From assembly GCA_963930645.1 (NCBI GenBank), contig OZ005648.1, positions 1,364,001-1,428,000 of the forward strand: a DNA stretch of 64,000 bases, given 5' to 3'. A program made the translations under genes and the position numbers. This DNA is from Salticus scenicus. Its lineage: Eukaryota; Arthropoda; Arachnida; Araneae; Salticidae. The notes under the pieces are model-generated. The model did no database searches. It had not been told where the DNA came from and worked only from the letters and a program-made list of their open reading frames with translations. Below, piece after piece: positions 22,571 through 34,269 of this stretch. Position 1 is the first letter of the stretch. Each line of letters begins with the position of its first letter.

Positions 22571-23514
22571 TGGCTATGTGGGACCACCTTTGAAAAGGGC
22601 AACATTGTAGCGTTGTTTTACCTGCATTGATTTTTCAATGAACTAAATTAATATGTATTTCAACTTGAGATTAAAAATGTATCTGTGTACATGATTGTAA
22701 TCCTTATAACTACTATTTAAGACCTTCAAACTTGAAAAACAAGCTAAATTTTTATAATTTTTAATTAAAAGTGTATTGCAGGGAAAAGAGCAGTTCAGTG
22801 TCTGGATATATATGTCAACGGCAGTCAGATGGTTAAATAGGACAAATTTTTAGATGGTTTCCTGGACATGGTAAAATATTTTAGTAAAGCACTTCCACTA
22901 ACAATAAAAAACAATATGGCTTAAATATTGGCAGCCCTGTATATCTTCTGACGATTATATAAACGCCACCTGGTGCACATAAACATAATCTGATAATAAC
23001 AGACGGCACAAATCTGAAATACACTTCCAACGATTTTCAAGTATTGTCTTGTCGTACTATAATCTAGTTCTTTTCTGTAGCTCTGTAAACGAACAGTGAA
23101 TGATTTCCATACCATATTCAGTATGAAACATGTTTTTACGCATATAAAAAATATAAATTCGTTTCATTTGGTTTAGTGCAGTTTATAGTTGTTAAACTCT
23201 ACTTACCTACAATTTTCCCCATAGATGTAATATGTTTGAATTCTCTTGGGTGTCCCTGTACACGAATCACTTGTTTGATCTTCACGAAAAGTTTAGTGTA
23301 GCATCCCTATATGATACACATTTAGAATACCAAGTTTGAACTTTCTGGTATTATTTTTTCTTGAGATATGCTGATAACAGACACACAGACCAACCACTAA
23401 AAATATGATTTTTGGATTCAGGGTACCTCACATCAAGCAAACATAACAAAAACTCGATTTCGAAAATTTGACCCAAAAACAATACTTCTCTCCCATTTAC
23501 ATGGGTAAGAGAAA

Positions 23515-25850
23515 GTAAAACTAGTATGTTGTAGCTACCACAAGACTTTCTTCTGTATTTTCCTACATAAATTCACCCAGTTCAAATAAATTACAAAAAC
23601 TGTTACTTATTAAAATTATCTGCCATGATGAATGCAGGCAATTTTCATCTTAGAGAAAACTAACAGTAAATATCCAAAGATACACAGTAACTAACATTTT
23701 AAAAAACGCATTTTCATAATGGTTATCTCATGTATCAAGTTTTGTACAGTTAAATGTCATAGAAGTTGAAATATAGCATTCCCGTTCTCAGGAAAAACTG
23801 CACTATAGCAGCGCAACCTATTGGCAGATATACATTCAGATTGAATCGGCATAATGTCTCACAATGGCTTTCTCACATATCAAGTATTGTTTGATTATAT
23901 GTATTAGAACCTGAAATATAGCCTTCCCTTAAGCTGAGGAAATCGGTGTATAGAAGCGCTACCTGTTGAGCAATTAGTACCAAAAGTTGATTCGCAATAA
24001 CTTATATTAAGGTGCATATATAAATATTTATACAATTTTGCACAGTAGTTTCTGAGATATAACCCTTCCTTAAATTCTGAAAATCACTACACAGCAGTGC
24101 CACCTGTTGAGTAGTTAACCCTAAAAATTGGTAAGCACTAATATACATCAAGATACATCTACATATGCATTTTTATGCAGTAGTTCCTGAGATATAGCCT
24201 TTTCTTAAACTCTGGAAATCGCTGCATATCAGAGCCACCTGTTGTGTGGTCGCCACAAGAAGTTGATAGGCACTAACTTATATCAAGTTGCATCTATATA
24301 TGAATTTATGTGTATTTTTATGCAGTAGTTCCAGAGATATAGCCTTACTTTAAATTGTAGAAATCACTGCATAGTAGCACTACCTATTGAGCTGTTAACA
24401 CCAAAAGTTGATAGGCACTCTAATTTATATCAAGTTGCATCTGTATATGACTTTATATGCAATTTTGTGCAGTAGTTCCCGAGATATAGCCTTCCCTGAA
24501 ATTGTGCATATCGCTGCATAGCAGCGCCACCTCTTGATCAGTTGACACCAACTGTTGATAGGCACTACTTTAGGTCAAGGTGCATTTACATATAAAATTA
24601 TATGTAATTCTATGCAATAGTTCCTGAGATACAGTCGCCACAAAATTTTTGTCACACACACACAGACAGACATTTTCTAAAAATGGTCAAATCGTGTTGA
24701 GTCTCCCAAAACGTATAAATCCACCAAAAACCGGAAGTCGAAAATATCTATGTATCCAATACTTTCTTCTATTGAATACAGAAGAAAGTAAATAAGAAAA
24801 GTTATGCAAAAGAAAACTGCTAAAAATTCATTATATATTACTTTCTTCTATATTCAATAGAAAAAGGTATTGGATTCGTAAAAATTTTCGACTTCCGGTT
24901 TTCAGTGGATTTACACGTTTTCAGAGATCTAGAACATGTTTTTACCATTTTTAGAAAATGTCGGTCTGTCTCTGTGTGTGTGTATGCAACAAAAATTTTG
25001 TGGCAATTGTATCTCCTAAACTACTGCTCAGAATTGTTTATAAATATATATGTAGATGCACCTTGACCTAAACTAGCGCCTATCAACTTTTGGTGTCAAA
25101 TGCTCAACAGGTGTCGCTGCTATACAGCGATTTCCGCAGTTTAAGGGGAGACTATATATCAGGTTCTATTGCGTACAATCAAACAAAATTTGATATATTA
25201 GAAGGTCATTATAAGTCATTATGCTGACTCAATTTGAATGCTTATCGGCCGACAGGTGGTGCTGCTAGACAGCGATTTCTGCAATTTAAGGGAAGGCTAT
25301 ATCTCGGAAACTACTGCACAGAATTGCATATAAATTTATATGTAGATGAAACTTTACATAAATTAGTACCTATCACCTTTTGGTTTCAACTGCTCATAAG
25401 GTGGTGCTTCTACACAGCAATTTCTGCAATTTAAGGAAAGGCTATATCTCAGGTTCTACTGCGTATCATCAAACAAAACTTGATATGTGAGAAGGCCATT
25501 ATGCTGCTTCAAGTTGGATGCTTGTCGGATGCCAATATATGGAGCTGATATACTGGAAATTTTCTCAATAACGGGAAGGCTATATCTCAAATTGTATGGC
25601 ATATAACTGTACGAAACTTGATATGTGAAATAACCATTATAAAAACGCATTTTTTAAGATGTTATTTTTAGACAATAAAACTGTCTTTCTTTGGATATTT
25701 AGTGTTAGTTTTCTCTAAGGTGAAAATCATTTTCATTCATCATGTTAAATAATATTAATGAATAATAGTTTTAATTAATTATTTGTCCTCAGTGAATTTG
25801 TACCGGAAAATATAGGAGAAAGTATTGTGGTGACCACAACATACTAGTTT
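23515..25850. repeat. 2.3-kb giant palindrome with internal ~120-bp units
   Basis: The outer ends are inverted: AAACTAGTATGTTGTAGCTA at 23519 and CCACAACATACTAGTTTT at about 25833. The arms (about 23515-24790 and 24841-25850) meet around 24815 at inverted ACTTTCTTCTAT/GAAGAAAGTA sequences. Each arm consists of diverged units of about 120 bp carrying GAGATATAGCC, GCAGCGCCACCTGTTGA and CCAAAAGTTGATAGGCAC. No protein is encoded. It looks like a non-autonomous element with very long inverted repeats, or an inverted satellite; a single-arm relative lies near 56430-57000. Confidence 0.7.
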
Positions 25851-26269
25851 TTTAATTACAAGAAATGAATTACAGTAATCTACATCTATAAAAGAAGATC
25901 TCCTGACTGACTTGCTTACTCACTCAGAAATGCCCAGTCAAACTAATGGAGATACAGATGTGGAATTTTATGAGATTATTTCTTTAGTGACGTGATTTAA
26001 GAAGCTATTTTTTTTTTTTTTTTTTTTTTAAGTTTTCCCCTAAACGCAGGAGCAAAAGTTGTTTCTCACATTTCCCACCATATCTCAACCAAAGAAAACA
26101 CGAAAAAAGAAACAACAACAACAAAATCACAGATATTCAAAAGCCGGATATCCAGTGGTTTTGATCCGGATATCCGATGATATTTCGGATATTGAAAAAT
26201 CAGCCGGATACTGGATATTTACCGGATATCCGGTCCATCCCTAAAATATATGAAATGCACTTGTGAGAT
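25851..26269. repeat. Low-complexity stretch with GGATATCC cluster
   Basis: A T-run at 26009-26029 is followed at about 26130-26240 by five variants of CCGGATATCCG or CGGATATTG within roughly 100 bp. The cluster overlaps an ORF of no recognisable family. Confidence 0.4.
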
Positions 26270-27799
26270 AAGTCTACTGTACAAATTTAGTTCTAATTAA
26301 TTCAGAATCTCAAAAGTCATCGCGTTGAAAAATTAAGTGGTCGCCACCTTGAACAAAATGGCGAAGCTAGTTGCTCAGTGAACTAATCCAAGATATTTGT
26401 AAGATAAAGATAAGTCCCCTGTCAAACTTTGGTTCGAATAAATTCAATATTTCAAAAGTTATCGCCATAGCAAAGTCTCAAGTGGCAACGTTCAATCGGC
26501 CATAATTTGGAAACAAAATTGCGGAGAAAATTGCTCCCTGAAATCATAGATATTTGAATAATAAATCTATTTTTCAACTTTAGTTTGAATTGATTAAGTG
26601 TTTCAAAAATTATCGTGGTAATAAATTTCCAAGTGGTCACCACTTGGAAACAATATAACGAAGCAAGTTACCTCGCAAACTCATCCAAGATATTCGAAGC
26701 ATAAGTTCACTGTCCAACATTCGTTCGAATCAGTGCAGTGTTTCAGAAGTTATTGTTATGACAAATTTTCAAGTGGCAGTTTAAGTGGCTGCAACTTGGA
26801 GGCAAAATGGTGAAGCAGCTTGCCCAGCGAAATCACCCAAGATATTTGTATGATAAGTTCACTGTCCAACTTTAGTTCAAACTATTCAGTATTTCAAAAA
26901 TTATCGTGATGACAAATTTTTAAGTGGCCTCGTGATTTTAAGTGGCCACCACTTGGAAGTGAAACACAACGAACTTATCTGGAATATTTGAATGATGAAT
27001 CCGCTACCCAAATTTGATGCGAATTGATTCAGTATTACAAAAGTTATCATAATGATAAATTTTCAAGTGGCAGGCACTTGACAATAAAATTGCGGATCAA
27101 GTTACCACGCGAACTTATCTTAGATGTTTGAACCATAATTTCACTGTCCAACTTTTGTTTGAATCAGTTTAGTATTTTTAAAAGTTATCGTGATGGTACA
27201 TTTTCAAGTGGCAGCGTGATTTCAAGTAGCCGCAACTTGGAAACAAAATGTCGGAACAAATTGCCCAGTGAACTCATCCAAGATAATTATAGGATAAGAT
27301 CACTGTGAAATTTTGTTTCGGATTGATTCAGAATTTAAAAAGTTTTCATGTTTATAAATTTTCAAGTGGTAACCTAATTTCAAGTTGTCTTGCTTAGTTT
27401 ATAATATCCGCACTTTGTTAAAAAGGGCGGATAAAATTAATCAATAAACTTCGTTGTGACCCTTATATAGTCTATATACACATCAAAATTCAAGCAAATC
27501 TGGTCTTAAATACGCCTTTTATATTGTGAATTTTAAATTTTCGAGTGGCCTTCACTTGAAAACAAAATGGCGGAGCAACTTAGTTGACAAATTCATCCAA
27601 GATATTTGTAAGATAAGTTCACTGTCCAAATTTGGCTCGATTTGGAGTATTATTTCGGAAGTCATCGTGGTTTTAAATTTTCAAGTGGTAGCCTGATTTC
27701 AAGCGGCCCTGCTTAGTTTAAAATATCGGTCACTTTGTTAAAAATGGCAGATAAAGTTCATTAATAAACTCGATTGAGATCCTTATATGGTCTATGTAT

Positions 27800-27836
<37 letters not shown>

Positions 27837-27901
27837 GAATACGCTTTTTACAACGTGAATTTAAAATTTTCAAATGGACTCCACTTGAAAACAAAATGTC
27901 G
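26270..27901. repeat. Satellite-like array, left part
   Basis: About a dozen diverged units of roughly 120-160 bp. Each contains TTTTCAAGTGGC, CACTTGGAAACAAAATGGCG, an AACTCATCCAAGATATTTG segment, AAGTTCACTGTCCAA and AAAAGTTATCGTG. The array resumes with the same units after the LTR element at 35055-35790, so the retrotransposon inserted inside it. Non-coding. Confidence 0.75.
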
Positions 27902-28686
27902 TGTGGCATACAGCCCCCCTTCCAATTAATTAAAGTTGGCCAGACCTTAATCTCTACACAGAGCAGGTGTGCTGATACTTACAATAGTTTGGCTCCAGAC
28001 TGTCTCGAACTGTGACACTAAAGTACAAAGAAGCTGCCCTGATGGTACGCCCTGATGGTCGTGAGAACATTGGAGTTTCCGAGGAATTTCTTCGGCCAGA
28101 CGGGAAGGCGCCCGCCCGCTCTCAGCGAATGAGAGAGGAGCGCGGGTTGCCATCGAGAGAACGAGTTTTCCCAGGAACAGAGCTGGAAGCAGAGAGTCGG
28201 CGATTCGGATCTTGTCTTCGGCCAGTGAAGGTCGGAGGGTTTTTTCTTGTCCCGTTTACCAGGAGAGGTAACGAGACATTTAATGATTTTTTGTGTTCCT
28301 CTAGGAGCAGAGAACACAGGTCCGCGTATTTTCTGTCACCGGCGAAGGTGCAGGTCAGCTCATAAGAGACTTTGTACTTAAAATTATCCTAGGACTGAGC
28401 TATATCTTTTCTGTACCTGGAACGGTGCAAGGATTGTTTCAGTAAACCGAATTTAGGATCACGGAGATCCACTGAAACTGTTTGTTAAAAGCATCAAATC
28501 AACTATCGATCCATACTGTAGCTCCTGGCCCTTGTATATAATCCTCCAACATCAATATTGTAACTAAAGGTTGTACATAGAATCTTGTTTAAATTTTAAT
28601 TAAATTAATTTTCTTATCAACTTCTGCTGTGACGGGATTTTCTTCTTCGCTACCAGAACCCTCGCCCGAAATTCCAAAACGCCACA
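27902..28686 (+). repeat. 5' long terminal repeat
   Basis: 785 bp, TGTGGC...GCCACA, offset by exactly 6368 bp from the 3' LTR. It contains a candidate TATA box TATATAA at 28535-28541 and is more GC-rich in its first half than the surrounding DNA. Open frames inside the LTR repeat identically in the 3' copy and are not taken as genes. Confidence 0.95.
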
Positions 28687-28698
28687 GCTATACTAACT

Positions 28699-28716
28699 TG
28701 GTGGCAGCGCTAGAGG
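28699..28716 (+). other. Candidate primer binding site
   Basis: TGGTGGCAGCGCTAGAGG starts with TGG, the complement of a tRNA 3' CCA, 12 bases after the end of the 5' LTR. Position and TGG start fit a minus-strand primer site; I cannot name the tRNA from memory. Confidence 0.55.
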
Positions 28717-29632
28717 GATGATTGTTGGAGAATACTACACTGCCTGAAGAAGTACGGACTACGGACGATAGAAGAATCTCTAAGACAGAGAGGAGAGCCC
28801 TCAGCCGGAACCCATCCCGAATTCCATACGGAGTGCCGATCCGAGAGCCATCATAAGTGCCAGAAGGAAGGACGGAACTCGAGCAAACGACAACAAAACA
28901 GGGGTGAGTCAAACTTTTCTAGTGAGGCTGTAAAAATTTTGTTATTTAAGGTATTAGATGATAAATGTATAAAGTTAAAAGTTATTTAGAAATTTATTAA
29001 GGGAGAGTAAACCTTAAATTAACATTGTTTTTGGAAAAATTAAAAATGTGGCATATCACAAATATTAGAAACTCTAAGTAAAAACAGGGAGGAATTTAAA
29101 TTATAGGTAAATTTAATTTAAATATAACTCATATTTGTTTAGTTTGGAAAAATATTAATTGATTTGCACATATTTGATTATCTTGTTTTAAATGAGAAAG
29201 ATTATATTTGAAAACAGATATTATTTGAGAAAACAAAAAGGGTGTTAAAATATCTTGAGAAAGATAACACAGTAATTTCATATTGTTTTGTGTAATTTAT
29301 GAAAATTAAAAGTGAATCAAATAAGTTACGGAAAGAGGTTTCTTTCCTGGAAAGGGTTGTGATTTCAAATATTTCAAATTTAATGTGTAGAATTGAATAT
29401 TAAGTTTTAATTATTAGAATCGTGTTGTATTGGAATTTTATACACCCCAAAAATTTGCAAAATTGAATTATAGGTTTTATTAGTGTAATTTTGTATATGT
29501 ATTTTTTGGAATTGGGTAAAATTGTAAGAATTGTGTAAAATTGTTAGGAATTGTGTAAAAGTGTTAGGTATTGTGTAGAAATTTTTTTGGGAATTGTGTA
29601 AGATTAAATTGTGAATTTAGAATTAGGTAAAC
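28717..29632 (+). other. Retrotransposon 5' leader
   Basis: About 0.9 kb of AT-rich sequence between the primer site and the gag start. The last 150 bases contain short repeats of AATTGTGTAAAATTG type. No ORF of note; presumably untranslated leader and packaging region. Confidence 0.6.
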
Positions 29633-32600
29633 ATGTCAGAATTAGGGCAGTATAGGAAAGCGGAACTGCAAGAGCTCGCAGTCGAATTCGGAGTGATTGT
29701 TGAAACTTCGGATAGGATAAGTGATATCATAGGGAAAATTCAAAAGTCTCCAGATTATGATAAAGACCTAGCCCTAGCTCAAATTAAGTTAATACGGGAG
29801 GATCTCTTAGAAAGAAAGGCGGAAGAGAAAAGGAAGGCGGAAAAGATTGCGGAAAGGGAGGCTGAAGAGAAAAAAATCGCTGAAAGAGAAGCGGAAAGGA
29901 AACATGAATTAGAGTTAGAAAAACTTAAAATAGCCCAACATTCAGAAACAGTAAGTCTAGCTTCGACTCGTAGTGAACGCCCCAGCCGACAATCACTAAA
30001 ATCGGTTATGCAAAAATTTGAACCGGAGAAATCGGACATGGCATTATTTCTTGCGTTATTCCAAAGACAAGCTAGGAAGTTAGAAATAGATGACGAGGAT
30101 CTAGTGACTAATTTATTAGCTTTATTGCCCGTAGAAATCGCGGAATTAATTTTAAAAGAACCCCAAGAAATTAGTGACGATTTTGAGAAAGTCAAACAAA
30201 TGCTATTAGATCGATTTAAATTAAGTCCGGAAAATTTTAGAATTAAATTTATGCAACACCAAAAACAACCGGGAACTCTTTGGCATGATCTAGCTTATGA
30301 TTTAGATACATATTTAAATGGGTGGTTAGAGGGAGTAGAAGTGACAAATTTTGAGGATCTAAAGAAATTAATGGTGGCCGACCAGTTAAAGAAACGGGCT
30401 AATTTCGAAATGAAAGATCATTTCATAGATTCGTGGAGCTCTCTCAATGAACCGCGAGAGTTAGCTAAGAAGTTTGACGCGTACGAGTCAGTTCGCAGAA
30501 ATAATAAGAAAAGTTGGACCCCGAAACCACCACTAGAAAAGAAATTAGATAAACCTCGCAACTTTGATAAAAATAGGGTTGAGAAAAATGCCCCAGAACA
30601 AAAAAATTGGAGGGATAAGTCTGATCTGACGGAAAGATCTAAATTATTTGAGGCCCGAAAACCTATTGTTTGCTATGTGTGCTCTTCCCCCGATCACATT
30701 AAGCCAAATTGCCCAGTCTGGAAAAGCAGACAAGAGAAGGCTGAAAAAGTAAAACACGTAGGAGACGCTGAGAATTTAAACCCGGCTTTTGAACCTTATT
30801 TAAGTGAAGCCAAGATAAATGGGGAAAAGGTTACCATTTTACGTGATTCTGGGACGTGCCTCGATATTGCCCCTCATAAAATAATTTCTAATGAACAATT
30901 AAACGGGGAAACCGTGTGGGTTAAAGCAGCTTTAGCCAACGAAGTGAGATGTCTACCCATAGCCAATATTGAATTAGAAATTGAGGGAATAGGGTTAATT
31001 AATACGAAAGCCGCGGTAGCGGATAAGGAAGTTCTCATGGATTATTATTTACTGGGAAATGAGACGCAGAAATTAATCGAGAGAAAAAAACAAAAACCCG
31101 AATTAATCCATGCAGTCGAAACGCGAGCAAAAAGGCGTAAAAACGAAACTGCGCCAAAAACCAGTCTGGCGAGTGAAAGCGCTGGGAATGATCAGGGAGA
31201 GGCGGAAATGTCGCCAGAGAGCGAGCCTACGGAAAATCAGGGTACGGAAGAATCAATTTTCCTCCCCGAGTTAGAGGAGGATAGGATCACCGCTCTGGCG
31301 CACGTTGGGAAAAACGAGTTTCGCCAAGAGCAGGAAAAAGATGAAAGCCTAACGGAGTTGTGGGCGCGCGCGAAAGAGGAGAAATCGAATTTAACAATAG
31401 ATCAAGGTTTGCTGTACAGAATTGCTACAGATCACAGAGGAGTAAAAAGACGTCAGCTAATTATTCCGCGGAAATATAGGAATGAAATTTTGAATCTTTG
31501 TCACAGTTTAATATCCGGTCATGTGGCCATGACTAAAACTAAGGATAAATTGCTGCGATATTTTTTCTGGCCAAATATCATTAAAGAGGCTGAAGCCTAT
31601 GTAAAATCGTGTGATCCTTGTCAGAAAATTGGGAAGGCAGGAGAGCAAAAAAAAGCCCCTCTTAAACTTGTTCCCATTATTACTGCAATTTTTACGCATA
31701 TAAACTGTGATATTGTGGGACCACTCCCACCTTCAGAAAATCAAAATAAATGTATGCTCACGGCTATGTGTTTAGCATCGAGGTATCCAGAGGCTATCCC
31801 GATACCCGATTCAAGGTCGGAAACAGTGATCGACGCGTTAATGATAGTATTTAGTAGAATGGGATTTCCGAAAGTAATCCAAACAGACTTAGGGGCTTGT
31901 TTTATGAGTAACTTAACCTCAACTTTCTTAGAAAAATTTGGAATTAAAATAACTCACAGTAGTGTGCACCACCCACAGACAAATTGCATTGAGCGTTGGC
32001 ATCGTTCAGTTAAACGGTTATTGAAGGTAATCTGTTTAGAAAGTGGAGAAAGTTGGGAGAGGAGTTTACCCTATGCTTTGTTAGCTTTGCGGACGGTAAC
32101 ACATGAATCAACGGGATTCAGCCCAGCCGAGTTGGTTCATGGGAGAAATCTGCGAACCCCGGAAACCCTGCTATTTGAGAAATGGACAGAGCAGGAAGAG
32201 GAGCAAAACCCAGTGACGGAGTATGTTTTCGAATTGATAAACAGACTCCAAAGGTGTCAAGAGCTCGCAGGGGAGCAGATGGAGGAAAAAAGGGACAAAC
32301 GCAAAATCTGGTATGACAGAAATGCGGTAAATCGGAAATTTAATCCCGGGGACAAAGTGCTGGTTTTAGCCACAAGTAAACCCAATAAATTATCCGTATC
32401 ATGGATAGGGCCAGGCACTATTGAGAGTCAAATGTCAGAGACTAATTATATTGTAAATGTACCGGACAGGCGCGAAAAGTCGCAAATTTATCATGTCAAT
32501 TTACTAAAACCTTACGTGCAGAGAGCAGAAATCGTAAATGTATTAATAGAGGAAAATCGGGATAATAAAACGACGGAGGCAGACTTAGAAATACCTTATC

Positions 32601-34045
32601 CTATAACTGACCCGGAAGAATTTGACCTCAATATGGTAATTAGGGACAGTAATTTAGGAAGTCGTTGCACAAAAGCCCAACAGGAGCAATTAGGAGCATT
32701 ACTAATTAAACACAAGAAAGTGTTTTCCAATATTCCAGGCCGAACGAATTTAATTGAGCATGATATTGAATTGACTAGTGATAAACCCGTTAGAATGAAG
32801 CCATATAGGACGTCACCTCGACAAACCGACATCCTGAAATCCGAAATCCAGCGTATGTTAGAATTGGGCATAATTAAGGAAGGGGAGTCAGATTATACCT
32901 CGCCTATGATATTAGTAGAGGCCCTTGGCAGAGAACCCCGCCCGTGCGTTGATTATCGCCAGTTAAATGAGATAACTCGTGCCGAATTTTTCCCTTTGCC
33001 TAACATAGAAGAGAGGGTAGAGCAAGTGGCAGTATCAAAATTTATTACCGTGATTGACTTAACTAAAGGCTATTGGCAAATACCTTTAACCCCTAACGCA
33101 CAACGTTTAGCGACATTTGTAACTAGTTTCGGTTCATATCAACCTTTGGTAATGCCATTTGGACTTGTCTCCGCCCCGTATAGGTTTTCAAAATTCATGA
33201 GTATTCTATTAAAGGGACTAGAAAGTTTCTGTTTGCCTTACCTTGACGATATGGCTATCTTTTCTAATTCATGGGAAGAGCATTTAGAACATTTAGATAT
33301 AGTTCTAAAGCGGGTAACCAAGGCAAAATTAACCATTAAATTAGCCAAGTGTAAATTTGCCCAGGAGACGGTCAAATATTTAGGGCATGTTGTAGGGAAA
33401 GGACGTAGGAAACCGTCCGAGATTAAAATTAAGGCCATTACTGATTTCCCAGCTCCAAAATCAAAAACGGAAATTAGAAGGTTTTTAGGGATGTGCGGGT
33501 ATTACTCCCGATACATAAAAAACTATGCAATTATAGTAGAACCGCTGACCCGAGCTTTAAAAGGGAAAACGAAAAAGGAAAAAGTAGACTGGAGTTCCGA
33601 AATGGAGAAGGCTTTTAGGGAGTTAAAAGATAAACTCACCCGTGACCCAGTACCGTACGCTCCTGATTATACTAAGGAGTTTATTATACAAAGTGACGCC
33701 TCAGATAAGGGGATAGGTATTATCATGGCTCAAAGGCAAGGAGATGAAGAACATCCAATTCTGTACTTAAGTCGAAAATTTACTAAGGCAGAGAAAAACT
33801 ATAGCACCACCGAAAAGGAATGTGCTGGGATCATTTTCGCAGTGAAAAAGTTAAAACATTACCTGGATGGTCAAAAATTTACCATAGAAACTGATCACAA
33901 CCCATTAATATGGTTAAAGAGAAATGCGGGAAACAATCCCAGATTAATGCGGTGGGCGTTAACCTTGCAGCCCTTTAACTATGAAATCCGACACAGACCA
34001 GGAAAAGACATTCCTCATGTGGACTGTTTGAGTCGGGTGGATTAA
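29633..34045 (+). CDS. Gag-Pol polyprotein with order Gag-PR-IN-RT-RNaseH
   Basis: An intact 1470-residue ORF. Order seen: charged coiled coil (about 50-105); a capsid region resembling the SCAN fold (about 202-288, FRIKF ... LMVADQLKKRA); one CCHC knuckle (C347-x2-C-x4-H-x4-C); aspartic protease DSG at 405-407; integrase zinc site H624, H630, C660, C663; integrase triad D693, D752, E787 and a GPGT (GPY/F-like) C-terminal segment. Then reverse transcriptase with D1142 (IDLTKGYWQ) and YLDD at 1203-1206, and RNase H with D1355 and TDHNPL. Gag and Pol are in one frame, with no frameshift or stop. The second and third integrase acids are separated by 34 residues, one fewer than the usual 35. It supplies capsid, processing, cDNA synthesis and integration for the element. 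ATG 29633 follows the leader; no upstream in-frame alternative was preferred. Confidence 0.95.
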   Translation: MSELGQYRKAELQELAVEFGVIVETSDRISDIIGKIQKSPDYDKDLALAQIKLIREDLLERKAEEKRKAEKIAEREAEEKKIAEREAERKHELELEKLKIAQHSETVSLASTRSERPSRQSLKSVMQKFEPEKSDMALFLALFQRQARKLEIDDEDLVTNLLALLPVEIAELILKEPQEISDDFEKVKQMLLDRFKLSPENFRIKFMQHQKQPGTLWHDLAYDLDTYLNGWLEGVEVTNFEDLKKLMVADQLKKRANFEMKDHFIDSWSSLNEPRELAKKFDAYESVRRNNKKSWTPKPPLEKKLDKPRNFDKNRVEKNAPEQKNWRDKSDLTERSKLFEARKPIVCYVCSSPDHIKPNCPVWKSRQEKAEKVKHVGDAENLNPAFEPYLSEAKINGEKVTILRDSGTCLDIAPHKIISNEQLNGETVWVKAALANEVRCLPIANIELEIEGIGLINTKAAVADKEVLMDYYLLGNETQKLIERKKQKPELIHAVETRAKRRKNETAPKTSLASESAGNDQGEAEMSPESEPTENQGTEESIFLPELEEDRITALAHVGKNEFRQEQEKDESLTELWARAKEEKSNLTIDQGLLYRIATDHRGVKRRQLIIPRKYRNEILNLCHSLISGHVAMTKTKDKLLRYFFWPNIIKEAEAYVKSCDPCQKIGKAGEQKKAPLKLVPIITAIFTHINCDIVGPLPPSENQNKCMLTAMCLASRYPEAIPIPDSRSETVIDALMIVFSRMGFPKVIQTDLGACFMSNLTSTFLEKFGIKITHSSVHHPQTNCIERWHRSVKRLLKVICLESGESWERSLPYALLALRTVTHESTGFSPAELVHGRNLRTPETLLFEKWTEQEEEQNPVTEYVFELINRLQRCQELAGEQMEEKRDKRKIWYDRNAVNRKFNPGDKVLVLATSKPNKLSVSWIGPGTIESQMSETNYIVNVPDRREKSQIYHVNLLKPYVQRAEIVNVLIEENRDNKTTEADLEIPYPITDPEEFDLNMVIRDSNLGSRCTKAQQEQLGALLIKHKKVFSNIPGRTNLIEHDIELTSDKPVRMKPYRTSPRQTDILKSEIQRMLELGIIKEGESDYTSPMILVEALGREPRPCVDYRQLNEITRAEFFPLPNIEERVEQVAVSKFITVIDLTKGYWQIPLTPNAQRLATFVTSFGSYQPLVMPFGLVSAPYRFSKFMSILLKGLESFCLPYLDDMAIFSNSWEEHLEHLDIVLKRVTKAKLTIKLAKCKFAQETVKYLGHVVGKGRRKPSEIKIKAITDFPAPKSKTEIRRFLGMCGYYSRYIKNYAIIVEPLTRALKGKTKKEKVDWSSEMEKAFRELKDKLTRDPVPYAPDYTKEFIIQSDASDKGIGIIMAQRQGDEEHPILYLSRKFTKAEKNYSTTEKECAGIIFAVKKLKHYLDGQKFTIETDHNPLIWLKRNAGNNPRLMRWALTLQPFNYEIRHRPGKDIPHVDCLSRVD

Positions 34046-34255
34046 AAGTTATCTGTAAGAAATTTTGTATATAGTTTATTATTATTAGTATTGTTTTATT
34101 ATGTTAATTAATTTGTAATTTGAAACTTGTAACTTTAGTGTAAATTTAAGTATTGTTTAGTCAGGAAGATTAGCCTCTCTAGAATTGCTTTGATGCACCC
34201 TAACCTAATTTGATTGCAGAGATTTTCTGGAGTTTCAACCCCAGAAAACCATCTT

Positions 34256-34269
34256 AAGGGGGGGGAAGT
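34256..34269 (+). other. Polypurine tract
   Basis: AAGGGGGGGGAAG-type purine run immediately before the 3' LTR start (TGTGGC at 34270), the normal place for plus-strand priming. The roughly 200 bases between the ORF stop and this tract are non-coding. Confidence 0.85.

Noticed and set aside
28012..28365. 117-codon and antisense 99-codon open frames inside the 5' LTR, repeated at 34380-34733
   Set aside because: They repeat identically in both LTRs and overlap on opposite strands; they reflect the GC-richer LTR sequence, not genes.
29779..33438. Antisense open frames under the gag-pol ORF
   Set aside because: Shadows of the intact sense ORF; no family resemblance.
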